A stretch of DNA of 64,000 bases from Lobosporangium transversale (Eukaryota; Mortierellomycota; Mortierellomycetes; Mortierellales; Mortierellaceae): NCBI RefSeq assembly GCF_002105155.1, contig NW_019028996.1, positions 666,001 through 730,000 on the forward strand. The letters run 5' to 3'. Shown here piece by piece: positions 1 to 14,687 of the stretch (position 1 is its first letter; each line of letters starts with the position of its first letter). The position numbers and the translations under genes are program-made. The notes beneath the pieces are model-generated. The model was given only the letters and a program-made list of their open reading frames with translations, did not search any database and was not told the DNA's origin.

Positions 1-1
1 G

Positions 2-253
2 GACTGCGGCAAGATCTTCAAGCGTTCGGAGCATTTGAAGCGCCATATCCGGTCCATCCATACTCTCGAAAAACCGTTCCCTTGTCCAATCCACAACTGT
101 TCTAAGCGGTTCTCCAGATCAGACAACTTGAACCAGCATATCCGTATTCATCGTCATAGAAGCGGGGCTCGTATAGATGAGAAGAATAGCAAAGCCTTTT
201 CTAGTTTTACACCCTTTCTTCATACTTATTCTACAGAGCTTATTACCCTTTAG
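2..253 (+). CDS. C2H2 zinc-finger transcription factor, C-terminal end (Msn2/4-like), 5' truncated
   Basis: Only the last 83 codons lie in the window; the reading frame is open from base 2 to the TAG at 251-253. Two tandem C2H2 fingers are visible: the first finger's tail ([14 protein letters not shown], then IRSIH) and a complete second finger ([19 protein letters not shown], then IRIH), joined by a TLEKPF linker. The RSEHLKRH and RSDNLNQH helices are those of fungal Msn2/Msn4-type stress-response factors that bind short C-rich/G-rich elements; this is family knowledge, not shown here. A tail of about 30 residues without recognisable domain follows. The internal ATG at 35 is inside the first finger and is not the gene start. 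It is convergent with the next gene, which lies on the minus strand. Confidence 0.8.
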   Translation, partial: DCGKIFKRSEHLKRHIRSIHTLEKPFPCPIHNCSKRFSRSDNLNQHIRIHRHRSGARIDEKNSKAFSSFTPFLHTYSTELITL

Positions 254-657
254 ATTTAGGCTGAGCATTCTGGTGTAATTGCTCACTTTTTTTTTTTTTT
301 TTTTTTTTCTCGAGAATAAACATTAAACGATTGGCTAAAGAAAAGCGTCGAGCCCTTGTAGTTTGATTTTTTGATTTCTTTGGAAAAGAGGTTGTACATA
401 CACAGGCATTAGGAGTTAAAGTATGTATAATGTACTTTGTAGCATGCGTGGATACATTGCATGAGTCTATTTGTTCTGCAATGTTGGTCACAAAGATAAC
501 ACACTGATCAATGCAGTTTATAGTGACTTTATTATCGACGAGTCTCGTCAAGTCTTCTTCTCAATTCTTGGATTGTGTTCCATCCGATATCTGATGTACC
601 AGATGGCATCCCTGGTTCATGTGGCGTTGGTGGTGTCTGCACCTCGACCTCTTCTGC

Positions 658-692
<35 letters not shown>

Positions 693-821
693 GCATCTCT
701 ATCAACTTTCATACAGCAACCTTTCCATCCCTTATTAGGGAGGATCATTCTATCACACAGCTCGGGTCACTTTTATAGCAGAACCATGGAAGCAGCTGAG
801 AGAGCAAAGGCGTATTGCAAA
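254..821. other. intergenic, with T-run and A-run
   Basis: This is the convergent intergenic space between the zinc-finger gene (+) and the NELF-C gene (-). It carries a T-run of about 25 at 284-308 and an A-run of about 28 at 661-688. No coding region is supported; the ORFs here are low-complexity. Confidence 0.5.
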
Positions 822-1957
822 CTAAACAGTAATATCACTCTTCAAGTTCCCTATATTACCAATCCATGCTCGAACAATGGGTTCAACGTCCGTTTTTCTG
901 ATGACCTCCACAATCTCTTGGATCATAAGGATCATTCCCTCAATAAACTTTTTAGAATAAGGACCACGGACCATTTCAAGCACCCTTTTTACAAAATGCA
1001 TCGAAAGCGATTGGTCCATTTTACGAGCATGCACTTGAATATAGTCTAGTACTGGCATAACATAATTCAACTGAGCAAGATAGATCATCCTGTCCAAAAT
1101 GGATTTCCGATAGGTCATCTATCATAAGGAATAAAAAAAAAAAAAGCGTTGTTTTTAATTATTTGGAGGCTCAACAAGATGATCACACGAAAACGTGCCT
1201 TTAGTTTTTTTGAAGGACATGTTCCGAGTAAATTAGCATTACCATAATTTCAGGGTTCAGCTCTAGAGGCGCCTCAAAAAAGTCAACTAACGTGGCAAAC
1301 ACTGGGGCCTGCTGTAGAGGATGTTTAAAAGCCATCTGTGGAACAGAAAGATATAATAATGGATGCTTTAGATCGTTATATATATAAAAACAAGAGGTTA
1401 GTTAACATCACTTTGTTACACCCACCTCTTCAAGCAGTAACAAAGGAACAGGCACCTCATGGCTTCTAAAATAAGTTTCGATGTAGCTTGTCTCTTTAAT
1501 TACAAATTGAATCCAATAGAGTAATGCCATGGAGGCGACCGGCGTCCTAGAGAGATGACACGAGATTAATTACAATAAAGGATGAATAAGAAACATCGAT
1601 AATGTCAACCGGATACTATTCCATGTTTTGTCCATATTCTGTGAATGCGTGATTATCATTGTAAAGGCAGGAGAGAGAGGAAAAAAAAATTGAACGCATA
1701 CTCAATGGCAACTAAAAGATTCCCTAAAATAGGGGTCAAGTCTGTCCCTGCAGTTCGTTTAGATAGCGTATCCTCTAAAGCACTTAAAGCCTCATATGTT
1801 GGCTGAACTTCCGATTTATCCACAATCACTTCTTCTTCCTCATGTACGCTGGCTGCATAGGCCATCAGCCAAAGGTACTTTTCCTTATGATCTTGTTTGA
1901 CAATACCACCTTTAAAGCTTGGGACAAAAATTGAGGACAACATGATTTCTACAAATG

Positions 1958-1992
<35 letters not shown>

Positions 1993-3625
1993 TTGTCAGT
2001 ATATGTGTCATCAAGCCATTATATCATCTTAAAAAAAGTCTTACCAAAAAAATCAGGATCGCGTAGAAAGTACGCAGATGGTGGGTCATCACTCGTGTAT
2101 GCTCTGTGTAACTGAAACAGTAGTAAAAAGGAAAGAATAAAGAAAAAAATCCAAGCATCATTTATATAATAGTTAATGCTGAGAATAAACAGAAATACAG
2201 AAAGGAAAAGAGAAAGGGGGTGGAATAAAGCAAAAAAAAAAAAAAGAAGAAGACATACCAGCATTACGTCCCCAGGAGAAGGAATGCGTGATTGAAGAAT
2301 AGCTGAAATGGCGCTTGCTACGGCTGATGACGCGCCTGCGAGCAACATTCTCAATATCGACACTAACGGAGGCCTGAGATGTCGCGAGATGGTGCAGATA
2401 AAATATAGAGCAAGACAGGTACATTAGTCTTTTTTTTTTTTTTTTTTTTTTTTTTTCAGTAATTATATTGTCGATTTGTCGTTGCCATTGATACTACAGC
2501 TTACTTATTGAACTTTTCTAGTACGCCTGATTCGAGTTCTTTTGATATTCGCTTTAGAGGTAGTCCTCTATCTGTTTTCATCAGACGAAAGAGTAGGACC
2601 TGCGTATACAAGTACGTGTGTTCGCTTTGGCAACAGACTTTCTAAGAAACCATAAAAACAATTCAAATATGGGCCACTGTAAGGAGTTTATATACCTATA
2701 TCACTATCGTAAACTGTAGTTTAAATACACATGGTTCTTACCACCAGATCCGGCAACCGATCTGAGAGTCCAACATCGTCTTCATCTCTAAGCTTGTCCA
2801 GAGAGTCTAGCAAAACTCCAGAGAACACATTCACAAACGTCGATGCTGTTGCTACGCGAGAGATTTCTCCTTGGTATCCTGCATCTGAAATACGCTATTG
2901 TATATACATCAATAGATACGGATAGTGAGGGTCATTAGATTCTTTACAATGCTTGGAATCGCTGATGAGCTTTGAGCAAGATACAGGCCAAAATGATATA
3001 CCTGAATTGCGAAATTGAGTAGCGCGCATTTTTGATGTTTCTCTGAGAGTTCATAAATGACAGATCTCCAGAAAGTATGCTGAATCATGACCAACAACCA
3101 GTCTGGAGTTCCCTAGAAACAGACCATAAAAGGTAGAGAGATAATTGATGAGCATGGCCATTTGTGCCGCCGAAAAAAAAAAATAAAAAATAAAAAAATA
3201 AATAAAAAAGATACATACAGAACCTGACATGAAATCTTTGTCCACACTTTCAGGGTCAAAACGCTCCATGAGCTGCTCTTTAAGGACCTCTTGCATTATC
3301 TCTGCAGGGTCAAGATCAAATTCTCGCGCCCAGCCTGACATCAAGTTGCACATCTCTGGCATACCAACATAGCTGTTGGACAAGGCGTTGACAAGCATAA
3401 GTGGTTGACCACCTTCTTTAATAAAAGTCGGGATTAGATCATAGATCTTTGGCTCCAGAATAGAGTCAAGTCCTTGAAAGAATTGCATCATTGCCTCCAT
3501 ATTATTGCCAGTATTACTGCTATTACTGCTGCTTCCAGCGCTATTGGGTCTCTGAACAAGAAGTCAGAAGAAAAGGAGAAAGGTACATTGTTAGTCGGAT
3601 CGGTGCAAAATCGTATTGCGAACAT
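822..3625 (-). CDS. negative elongation factor subunit C/D (TH1 family) homolog, multi-exon
   Basis: The product belongs to the TH1 family, whose metazoan member NELF-C/D is a subunit of the complex that pauses RNA polymerase II near promoters. Translated minus-strand exons match the family in colinear order: an N-terminal part with ILEPKIYDLIPTFIKEGG and EQLMERFDPESVD (about 3500-3222); GTPDWLLVMIQHTFWRSVIY and ALLNFAIQ (about 3111-3005); RISDAGYQGEI (about 2900-2740); VASAISAILQSRIPSPGDVM and HRAYTSDDPPSAYFLRDPDF (about 2350-2040); KYLWLMAYAASV (about 1860); and PVLDYIQVHARK with IVRAWIGNIGNL at the C-terminus, stop at 822. Introns are GT-AG and several contain long A/T runs. The start is uncertain: ATG 3500 lies inside an open exon, and a 13-codon first exon from ATG 3625 splices in phase. 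Budding and fission yeasts lack NELF, so a fungal copy is noteworthy. Confidence 0.82.
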
Positions 3626-4880
3626 GAGAAATCAGTACACATGTTGTTGGTGTTGTATCCAAACATTACAGAAGTCATGTCAATGAGGGTCTGGATTGAA
3701 CAGAATGTCAATCAAAGGTCGTGTAAGAATTAATTTCCAATGACGCTCACTTCTGGGGCGACGAGGCAACTCCAACCACCATCGAAAATTATTGCCACTA
3801 TACTAATGTGGCTTAATTTTCACATGACGTGCAAAAAGTGCAATTTGGACAGTGCATGGTTGAGATCACCTTTGTTTCATTTCCATCATTTTCTTCAACA
3901 TCAGAAAAATAGCCAAAACAATTTCATTGAATATTATTTTTTTTAATTCAAATTTGGGATGGAAAATCTACTCATGTCCGTTTCAGCCTGACACATGTTG
4001 CAGAGATTTATCGTGATAGCAGACACAGCCAACATCACTGTTACGGGTATTGATCCCATTTCAACTGTGCATTGAGAGGATATCCAAAATCATTATCGCC
4101 AGCGGATTTGAGTACGAACGCAGGATGACGGCAAACAGGACTTATTGTTAATCTCCACAAAGGATCTTGTTGATATAAGCATTCTCGTTAGAACAAACTA
4201 TTTTCCAAGATTCTGAAAAATCAATCAGAATCAGAATCGGAATTAGAAATCAGAATCATAATCAGAATAGAATTAAAAGACGGGATCAGCGGTCGAGAGA
4301 ATGAGTACAGAAATCAAAGTCGAGGAGGAACTCAATAATATTTACAGTTAGTTGAATACAAGACGAGGTTGACTATCTACTCCTATTGCAATGCGCTTTG
4401 TCGGCAATTGTGAGGATGACTGAGCACCTCACTTGCATAAGGTCTCTTTAGAAATTGGCCATAAATCAGTGTAATAGCCATAGCAAAAACCCTCAGAGTC
4501 AAGGCTTTGTAGTGTGCGGTAAAGCCGTAGTTCATTAATAAAGGGGAAACGGAGTATGAAAAATATTCACCCCTTTGAATGGCTATATACTCTACAACAA
4601 AAAGGTTTTCAGTAATAACTCAGGATATCGCAAAAGAGATTTCTGGCGGTCGATGTCACGCCATTCTCAATGTTCAATTGGCAAAAGTCATTGACGATAT
4701 CTCTTTGTCCATACCACAATCGGAACTTGCTTAGGAAATTAGGATTGCTATCCGGACTCATTCTAGTAAACTGCTGGAGCATATAGTATTTACAATCGTA
4801 ACAGGGTTTTACGATTCGAAATTAGTTTAGTCTAGTACTCTGGCTGAATAAAAATTAAATATATCCCCGAGCACCAGTAT
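3626..4880. other. intergenic, no gene seen; short AGAATC-type simple repeat
   Basis: About 1.25 kb without a supported gene. The visible structure is a degenerate AATCAG/AGAATC simple repeat at roughly 4214-4275. The 3626-3780 part may hold the NELF-C gene 5' UTR or promoter. The short ORFs here have no recognisable domain. Confidence 0.4.
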
Positions 4881-5808
4881 AATGGAGACAAACCTTCTGG
4901 AGATTCACTTTGGCGACGACAACGACACAATGGCTTTGGAAAAAGGATACATTCAGATAATAATGGGACCACCGAATAAAATTGCCACCCAAGGCAAACT
5001 TTCTGTCCTCAATCTTCTTTTGGTGACGAAATCGCACTGTTCCTAGCGATGGTCCACCTTTTGTGGAGCCACACGTGGTACTGTAGAAATGAAGTACATG
5101 TGTGTGGAAAATTTCATACATGTAAATGAATATGGTTGTCGGGAAATACAAAAAGTTTGAGCCATATCACAAACAGTTCCTCCATCATCGAAACTTCTGC
5201 TGGGCAAGATCTATACACTATATCCAATATACTACGAACGTATGGAGATTGAATCCATGTGATTACATTCGATGTTTGCAATTGGTACCAAATATCCGTG
5301 GAAGCCCTCGAATAGATTCTTGGCAAATGAGTTTTCAGAGGTGCTATGGACATGCAGATCGTTGGTCCTTGGTGAATTAGTGACAACATCATTTTGTGGC
5401 ATCGGTCCAGGCAAGCCAAATTGTGTGGGTACCTTCATCTGTGGTGACCAGATATTGAAAGAAAATGCAGCAGATGAAATATGGTTGGATTTCTTTGCAA
5501 ACAGTAAGTTATTGGTTGTCATAAGTTCTAAATCATTATTAGGATATGGCAGAATATAAGGGGATTTGGAGGGCGATGTTCGGTACGATCGACGACGCTG
5601 GGTGATTTTTACGGAAGGAGTGATTAAAAATGTTGGATTAGGAGGAGACAATCCAGGTAGAGAAGTACTTTATGGTCCTTCTTTTAATTTCCGTAAATGG
5701 AAACAAAACCTTCAAGCCAAATGTCCTCCTTACGACTCATTCAAGGGTCAATTTTATTACAAGATGAAATATGAAATGATGTCTGTTGAATTCGGTCATA
5801 CTGTATAG
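4881..5808 (+). pseudogene. orphan locus, probably an eroded gene of unknown family
   Basis: Several open stretches follow each other on the plus strand in changing frames: a short one from ATG 4881 that stops at the TAG near 5042, one covering about 5126-5380, one from about 5272 to 5559 that contains GPGKPNCVGTFICGDQILK, and 5566-5808 with RRRWVIFTEGVIKNVGLGGD and FNFRKWKQNLQAKCP. The last two are in the same frame and are separated by a TAA at 5557-5559, so the simplest reading is a gene interrupted by stops and frameshifts, or one with unusual introns. I do not recognise the family, and I see no transmembrane or repeat pattern. It could also be chance ORFs. Confidence 0.3.
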
Positions 5809-6620
5809 TAGTTGGTTGTAACGAGGACCTTTTCCTCGGGCCAGCAGGTAAAGGTTGCTCTTCCGGCTCCAAGCGCGAAGCCTCACGACAATATGATCGC
5901 ATTGATAAAAATCGTTAAACTTAGTCAGATCTAAACAAATCAAAATTAATAAAAAAAAAGGAGAGAGGAAGAGAGTGAAGGAATTAAATGTCGTGTGGTT
6001 GCAATCCATGCAGCCGTTATGCTCTTTTCTATTAAAATATGCCGATCAAAATAATCGAATGATCTTAAATATATCTCATCGAATAGATATAATTTCTGTC
6101 TTTGGATCTTGTAAAAGGAAAAAGGGAGGAAGAAGGAGCGGAGGGAGAAGAGAATAACTGAATATGAGCCATGGTATATACAATATCTACATGCATGTGT
6201 GTGGGAGAAAAATGAGTAGAGGGAAGGAAGAAAGAAGATTGAGGGATATGCAAGTCTTGTATTCAACAAAAAAAAAAAAAAAAAAAATTTTCAGGAACCA
6301 CCTTGGCATTGATCGTCTTCGCAACCATTCCCGTCACCCGTTATCATGCATTACATCCTGTTGTTGTTCCTTCTGTCTTTGAAAGAAAAGAAAAGGGGAA
6401 AAAGAACAAAGCACAGCTCTTTTTTTTCTTTCTTTCTTTCTTTCTCTTTTCTTTTAGTGTGGTTGTAAACTTCTTTTTAATCTTTCTCTTCCTTCCTTCC
6501 TTCTCTTCTCTCTTCTCTCTTCTCTCTCCTCCGCCTCGCCCCCCCCCCTTTTTTTTCTTCTTTGTACATTGTAATAATTTTTTTCCTTTCTTTTCCTTTC
6601 TTTTTGAAAATAAACAGTCC
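5809..6620. promoter_or_regulatory. intergenic and probable promoter/5' UTR with strong pyrimidine tract
   Basis: This lies upstream of the low-complexity protein gene. It contains an A-run near 6270-6288 and a very pyrimidine-rich plus strand from about 6420 to 6610 (T, TTCC and TCTC runs, then a short C-run at 6541-6548). In-frame codons upstream of ATG 6621 would encode long Phe/Leu/Ser runs, which is why I treat the stretch as leader and not as coding. Confidence 0.45.
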
Positions 6621-9596
6621 ATGTCCACCAATCCGACAAAGCGTCCTGAAACTAGCCAGGTCAAGAAAAATAGCGAGGATGACGATGATGACAGCGATGA
6701 GGATCAGGAGAGGCTATCACATCAAGGCACATCTACGTCTTTGAGTCGTCCTAGTAATGACTACATATCACCCCCTCTACAGCAACAACAGCAACCAAAA
6801 GGAACATCATTACTACAACAACATCAACTACTACAGCCTCAGCAACAGGAGCTACAAAGCGTGCATAGTAGCAATGTGTTATTGTCCGATGAACATCTTC
6901 AGACACAGAAGCTTTCACATACAGGCTTACAGGACAACAGTGACGACGCGTTCATTATTGAAATATCCTCATCTACTGGAATTTTCAGTCATAACAGCAG
7001 TAATGTTGGGGATAGTGACAATGATAATGGTAGTATCAGAGATCGAGAGACAAGATTAGATATAAGCAAAGCATATCTCTCTTCACCTCTTAACGATCGA
7101 AACCATCTTCACAGAGTGGGCGATCCAGGTAGTTTGGTCCGAAATGATAACAATGATGGTCGTTATAGCCTCAGCTGTACTCCCTATGTACATACCATAA
7201 CGCAAGAGCAACGGCTTTTCAAGAATGGCGATCAGATGCAGACACAATCCTTGCCCGTATCGAGGTCAGCCAGATTAAGACCTGCGTCAGACCAAGTCCT
7301 GGGCTATGCTAGCCATTTGGAGACAACAAGAGCAGGTAGGCTTTCATATCACCTTCAACAGCCTTGTGCCTCTTTCATGCCTTCTTGTTCCCTTCCTTCG
7401 GTCCCCATCACCATTGTCATTGATCCTCATGCAACCTTAACCCTACTGCCTACACTTATTCAGCCGTCTTCTTCAATGTTCACACTCCTTGTGGAAATGG
7501 CATCTGGTTCTCACACAAATGCATCACCCCTGCCTTCAGAGTCCCATAGAGACATCTCCATAAATCCGTCTCCAGTCCCAGTCTTTCGCACGGAAGAGCA
7601 AGTCGTGGTACTGACAGATCTTGAATCTGGTAACAGTCCATCCTTCTCTAGAATTCAGTCTGTGCAACCCACACCATTCCGCCGTGGTCATCGTCGGTCA
7701 ACCCAAACTATATCTATTTCAGCTTCTTCGCTCCCAAGCTTTATCCCGTCAGAACTACCTCCATGTGGAGATTCATTATCCTCATCCTCGCTTAATGTTA
7801 TCAAGCCTTGGAGGGAAAGTAGACCATGGTCACATAATGAAGCTTTGAGTCAGAAAGATGGATTAAATACAAAATCCTTCAATGACACGCATACGCAAAG
7901 CGGGACTTCAGTCGTTGCCGTGCCTGGTGATGCATCTGCTCTGGAATTCGATGCTTCCTCCCCCTCGCAGCAGGAACAACAGAGGCAACAGAGGCATGAG
8001 CCACTATATCATCGTCAACATCACCAACAGCGGATACCTTCACAACAACCAAAGCAACCCCAGCACAATCAACAGCATATAATACGGTCATCACTCTCAT
8101 CTGTGCAAGACCGTATCACTGCTCATTATTCGACCCCAAAGGACAGGATTCTACACTCACATCCACTCAGTTACCATGTTTACGTACCCTTCAATGAATC
8201 GTCACGCTCTTCTCCTCCCGCTCGGCCTCCCCACTCGACTATCCCACGGTTCTCTCGCTCACTGTCGCGTCATGTCTCGAGATCATTTCCTCCGTCTTCT
8301 TCCTCGTCGTTACCCCGGTCTTCAGTCCTGTCTTCTCCTAGTCTGATTCCTCGCCTCTCATCCTCCCGTTTCCCTACACGCCCGATTCGTCGTTATCCTC
8401 TTCATCCCAGATCAGATTCATTTGATCAGAACCAGGACGCCATAAAGCCGTCAGGTGTGCCTCAACCTGAACTCGAGCCTGGACCCGAGCCTGGATCCGA
8501 GCTTGAACCCCAACCTGAACTCCAACCTGAACCTCAACCTGAACCTCAACCTGAACTCAAGCCTGAACCCCAACCTGAACCCAAGCCTGAATCCCAACCT
8601 AAGTCTGGGCTTGAGCTCGAACTTGAGTCTACTCAACGATCGCAGCTGGCTTCGGGGTCAGGACAAAACATCTCTCTTCCGCCCGCTGTGGAATTGCTGG
8701 CTCTGGCGAAAATTAATACTCATCAGAGCTTATCAGTGGCGGAGCCAAGTTTAAAAGACCTATTTTCCTTGAAAAACCAACATTATCATTCACGTTCGAC
8801 TTGGAATGACGAGTTCGCACCGCCCATTCGACCGCCTACAATAGTCAGTCCATTGCTTAGATGGCCTCAATATCAAAAGCAACAGCAAGAACAAAAGCAG
8901 GAGGGGGAGCAGAAGCAGGGGCAGGAACATCCTCTAACCATTCCTCTTCGTCGTCGTCAAATATTACTTGCTGAAGCTATTGGTCCATACGAGGATACTG
9001 AAAACAGCCAAATTAACCCGCCACCCCCTCGACTGAGTGAATTAATGTTTCCCGCGCCTATGCCTTATGCATTCAACAACGTTGTTTCAGAGTCTGATTC
9101 TCGGTCAAATAGGTTTAGTCGGACGGTCCCATTCCAGGAAACTAGAAGTGGGCGTAGTGGTCATCTTCGGATCCGTGAGCCGTCTACCTATAGTATTCCT
9201 TCTGGACCAGACAGTATCCTCGCTGCCGTCATGGCTGCCAGTACCCTGCCAATGTCTGTAAATGCACCATCTGCATACTCCAGTAGTATTGCATCACCAT
9301 CCCATGAACCTATAGAGCCTCAGTTCTTAAGACACGACAATGGCATTAGGCCTGCGATACAAAGTGAATCCTCTTTAGGTATCGGAGCTAACATAGGCGA
9401 GAGCATAGTAAGCTCGAACACCACCATGAGTATGAACACGATTCATGTGGACACTGAATCCTCGACAACCACGAAGGAAGAAGCGACACCCAAGCGTAAA
9501 ATGACAATCGGCCAAAGACTCAGAGCTCGGTTTTCCTTTGGGTTCAAGAAGAAAGAGAAGAAAGAGAAGAAAGAGAAGAAAGAAAGGAAAGAGTAA
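6621..9596 (+). CDS. large Ser/Gln/Pro-rich low-complexity protein with basic C-terminus
   Basis: An uninterrupted frame of about 991 codons ends at TAA 9594-9596. I chose ATG 6621 because the frame upstream of it only encodes pyrimidine-tract residues. In order it has an acidic patch right after the start (EDDDDDSDEDQER), Gln-rich runs, long Ser/Pro-rich stretches, a His/Gln-rich segment near residues 450-490, a Glu-Pro-Gln repeat block at roughly residues 612-675, another Gln-rich run, and a lysine-rich tail that ends in repeats of the type KKEKKEKKE. No enzymatic or membrane domain is visible. The TIGQRLRARFSFGFKKK segment near the C-terminus is amphipathic and basic and could be a membrane or nucleic-acid contact, which is inference. 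It is convergent with the MCM6 gene, with about 220 bp between stops. Function unknown. Confidence 0.65.
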   Translation: MSTNPTKRPETSQVKKNSEDDDDDSDEDQERLSHQGTSTSLSRPSNDYISPPLQQQQQPKGTSLLQQHQLLQPQQQELQSVHSSNVLLSDEHLQTQKLSHTGLQDNSDDAFIIEISSSTGIFSHNSSNVGDSDNDNGSIRDRETRLDISKAYLSSPLNDRNHLHRVGDPGSLVRNDNNDGRYSLSCTPYVHTITQEQRLFKNGDQMQTQSLPVSRSARLRPASDQVLGYASHLETTRAGRLSYHLQQPCASFMPSCSLPSVPITIVIDPHATLTLLPTLIQPSSSMFTLLVEMASGSHTNASPLPSESHRDISINPSPVPVFRTEEQVVVLTDLESGNSPSFSRIQSVQPTPFRRGHRRSTQTISISASSLPSFIPSELPPCGDSLSSSSLNVIKPWRESRPWSHNEALSQKDGLNTKSFNDTHTQSGTSVVAVPGDASALEFDASSPSQQEQQRQQRHEPLYHRQHHQQRIPSQQPKQPQHNQQHIIRSSLSSVQDRITAHYSTPKDRILHSHPLSYHVYVPFNESSRSSPPARPPHSTIPRFSRSLSRHVSRSFPPSSSSSLPRSSVLSSPSLIPRLSSSRFPTRPIRRYPLHPRSDSFDQNQDAIKPSGVPQPELEPGPEPGSELEPQPELQPEPQPEPQPELKPEPQPEPKPESQPKSGLELELESTQRSQLASGSGQNISLPPAVELLALAKINTHQSLSVAEPSLKDLFSLKNQHYHSRSTWNDEFAPPIRPPTIVSPLLRWPQYQKQQQEQKQEGEQKQGQEHPLTIPLRRRQILLAEAIGPYEDTENSQINPPPPRLSELMFPAPMPYAFNNVVSESDSRSNRFSRTVPFQETRSGRSGHLRIREPSTYSIPSGPDSILAAVMAASTLPMSVNAPSAYSSSIASPSHEPIEPQFLRHDNGIRPAIQSESSLGIGANIGESIVSSNTTMSMNTIHVDTESSTTTKEEATPKRKMTIGQRLRARFSFGFKKKEKKEKKEKKERKE
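8458..8640 (+). repeat. in-frame Glu-Pro-Gln minisatellite inside the low-complexity gene
   Basis: Degenerate hexanucleotide units (CAACCTGAACCT and variants such as CAACCTGAACTC, AAGCCTGAACCC, GAGCCTGGATCC) repeat for about 180 bp and encode PEPQ/PELE-type residues. The unit length is a multiple of three, so copy-number change keeps the frame. Confidence 0.8.
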
Positions 9597-9657
9597 CATT
9601 TTGTCTATCTCCGGCAGTGACAGCTCTTAGTACATTAGATTTCCATTTTTTTGCGTT

Positions 9658-9658
9658 G

Positions 9659-9699
<41 letters not shown>

Positions 9700-9701
9700 T
9701 A
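9658..9701. repeat. (TTA)n microsatellite
   Basis: About 14 uninterrupted TTA units occur in the convergent spacer between the low-complexity gene and the MCM6 gene. No other structure was noted in 9597-9817. Confidence 0.9.
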
Positions 9702-9817
9702 TTTCTTCAACTGTATTTTATTATAGATTCGTTAGATTTCGTCAAAGCATGTAAACACAATAATGTATTTCTTTTTTGTATATTTTCCTTTTTTTGTATA
9801 TTTTTCTTTTTCTCTTT

Positions 9818-13672
<3,855 letters not shown>

Positions 13673-14687
13673 GATGTAACTTTCTCAAGGATAAATAATT
13701 GAACAGCGAGGAATGAGCCAGTAATAGACCAGTTCAATACTATTCAAAAGAGTGGGAGGGATGAGTAAAACAAACAATGGTGATAAAACAGGCTATGACC
13801 CAGGTTGTGTGTACCTGGTTTTTTTTTTTTTTTTTTTTTTTTAATATTTACGCGCCCTTTGTTTGTTTTTCAAAAGCCACATTTTAATTAATGTAAACGC
13901 GCTCAAAGCGTGGTCGCGTTGAGTTCGATTTTATCAAGTTCCAACTGTATCTTTCTTTCATTTTGAAAGACGGGAGAAGCCTGGATAGAAGCGATATTAT
14001 GACTTGCCCACTCTGTCCGCTGATCAACTGATGGGCTCGTGCTACTCTATTGAGACTGGTTTGAATAGTCAGCAACAGCAAAAAGAAAACAGTAAATGAG
14101 AGGTCTTGACTGCATATGGTCATTATGGACCACGATTGCGTTGTGCTCTATGAGTGCACCATGCAGATGTAATGTAAGGACTGGATTTGATCTAAATATC
14201 CGAAGTAGTCTCATGTTGCGAGAGAGTACATCATCACTTTGGAAAGAGTTTTATCTGTTTTAACTTCTTTTTTAGTTCGTTAACACATACCACCTTTTTA
14301 AATGTTACTAGCTGCTGCTAGCCTCGGTTTCCTCAGGATATTAATCTATTCATATGCGTCCTTCCTTTTAGGGCCTTACTCTTGACCTCCATGATTAGGT
14401 TTTTTCTAACAAGAGCTACGAAACACACACAACAGCAACAGGGTTATCAGCATCATTTGGAAATGGTGAATGTTTGTCTACAAAAAATTTAATTAATTCA
14501 ATTGAATTGTGGCGTTGCACACATCTCATCTGTTCATTGCCTCTAGTTCATTATTCAGTTACTCGCTCATCCTTTCTTTCTCTCCCTCTCTTCTCTCGTT
14601 GTCTTTGTCCTACCCTTCCTTACTTCCCTACCCCATCCTCTCTCTCTCTCTCTTTCTCTCCCTCTCTCTTCCTCCTTCTCCCCATTC
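13673..14687. promoter_or_regulatory. divergent intergenic region between mcm6 and the WDR48-like gene
   Basis: About 1 kb between two divergently transcribed genes, so it should hold both promoters. Visible are a T-run at about 13819-13841 and, just upstream of ATG 14688, a CT-rich tract at 14570-14680 that includes an alternating CT stretch at about 14638-14652. No gene is supported. Confidence 0.45.

Noticed and set aside
2731-2925. 64-codon plus-strand ORF
   Set aside because: It is antisense to an exon of the NELF-C gene (RISDAGYQGEI on the minus strand), which explains it.
5946-6269. 107-codon minus-strand ORF with hydrophobic residues
   Set aside because: Composition follows the pyrimidine/purine bias of the region; no domain or homolog recognised.
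6303-6620. Upstream extension of the low-complexity ORF from ATG 6303
   Set aside because: Would encode Phe/Leu/Ser runs from a pyrimidine tract; ATG 6621 is the more credible start.
13884-14123. 79-codon minus-strand ORF upstream of MCM6
   Set aside because: No homology, located in a divergent promoter region, and the MCM6 start at 13672 is well supported.
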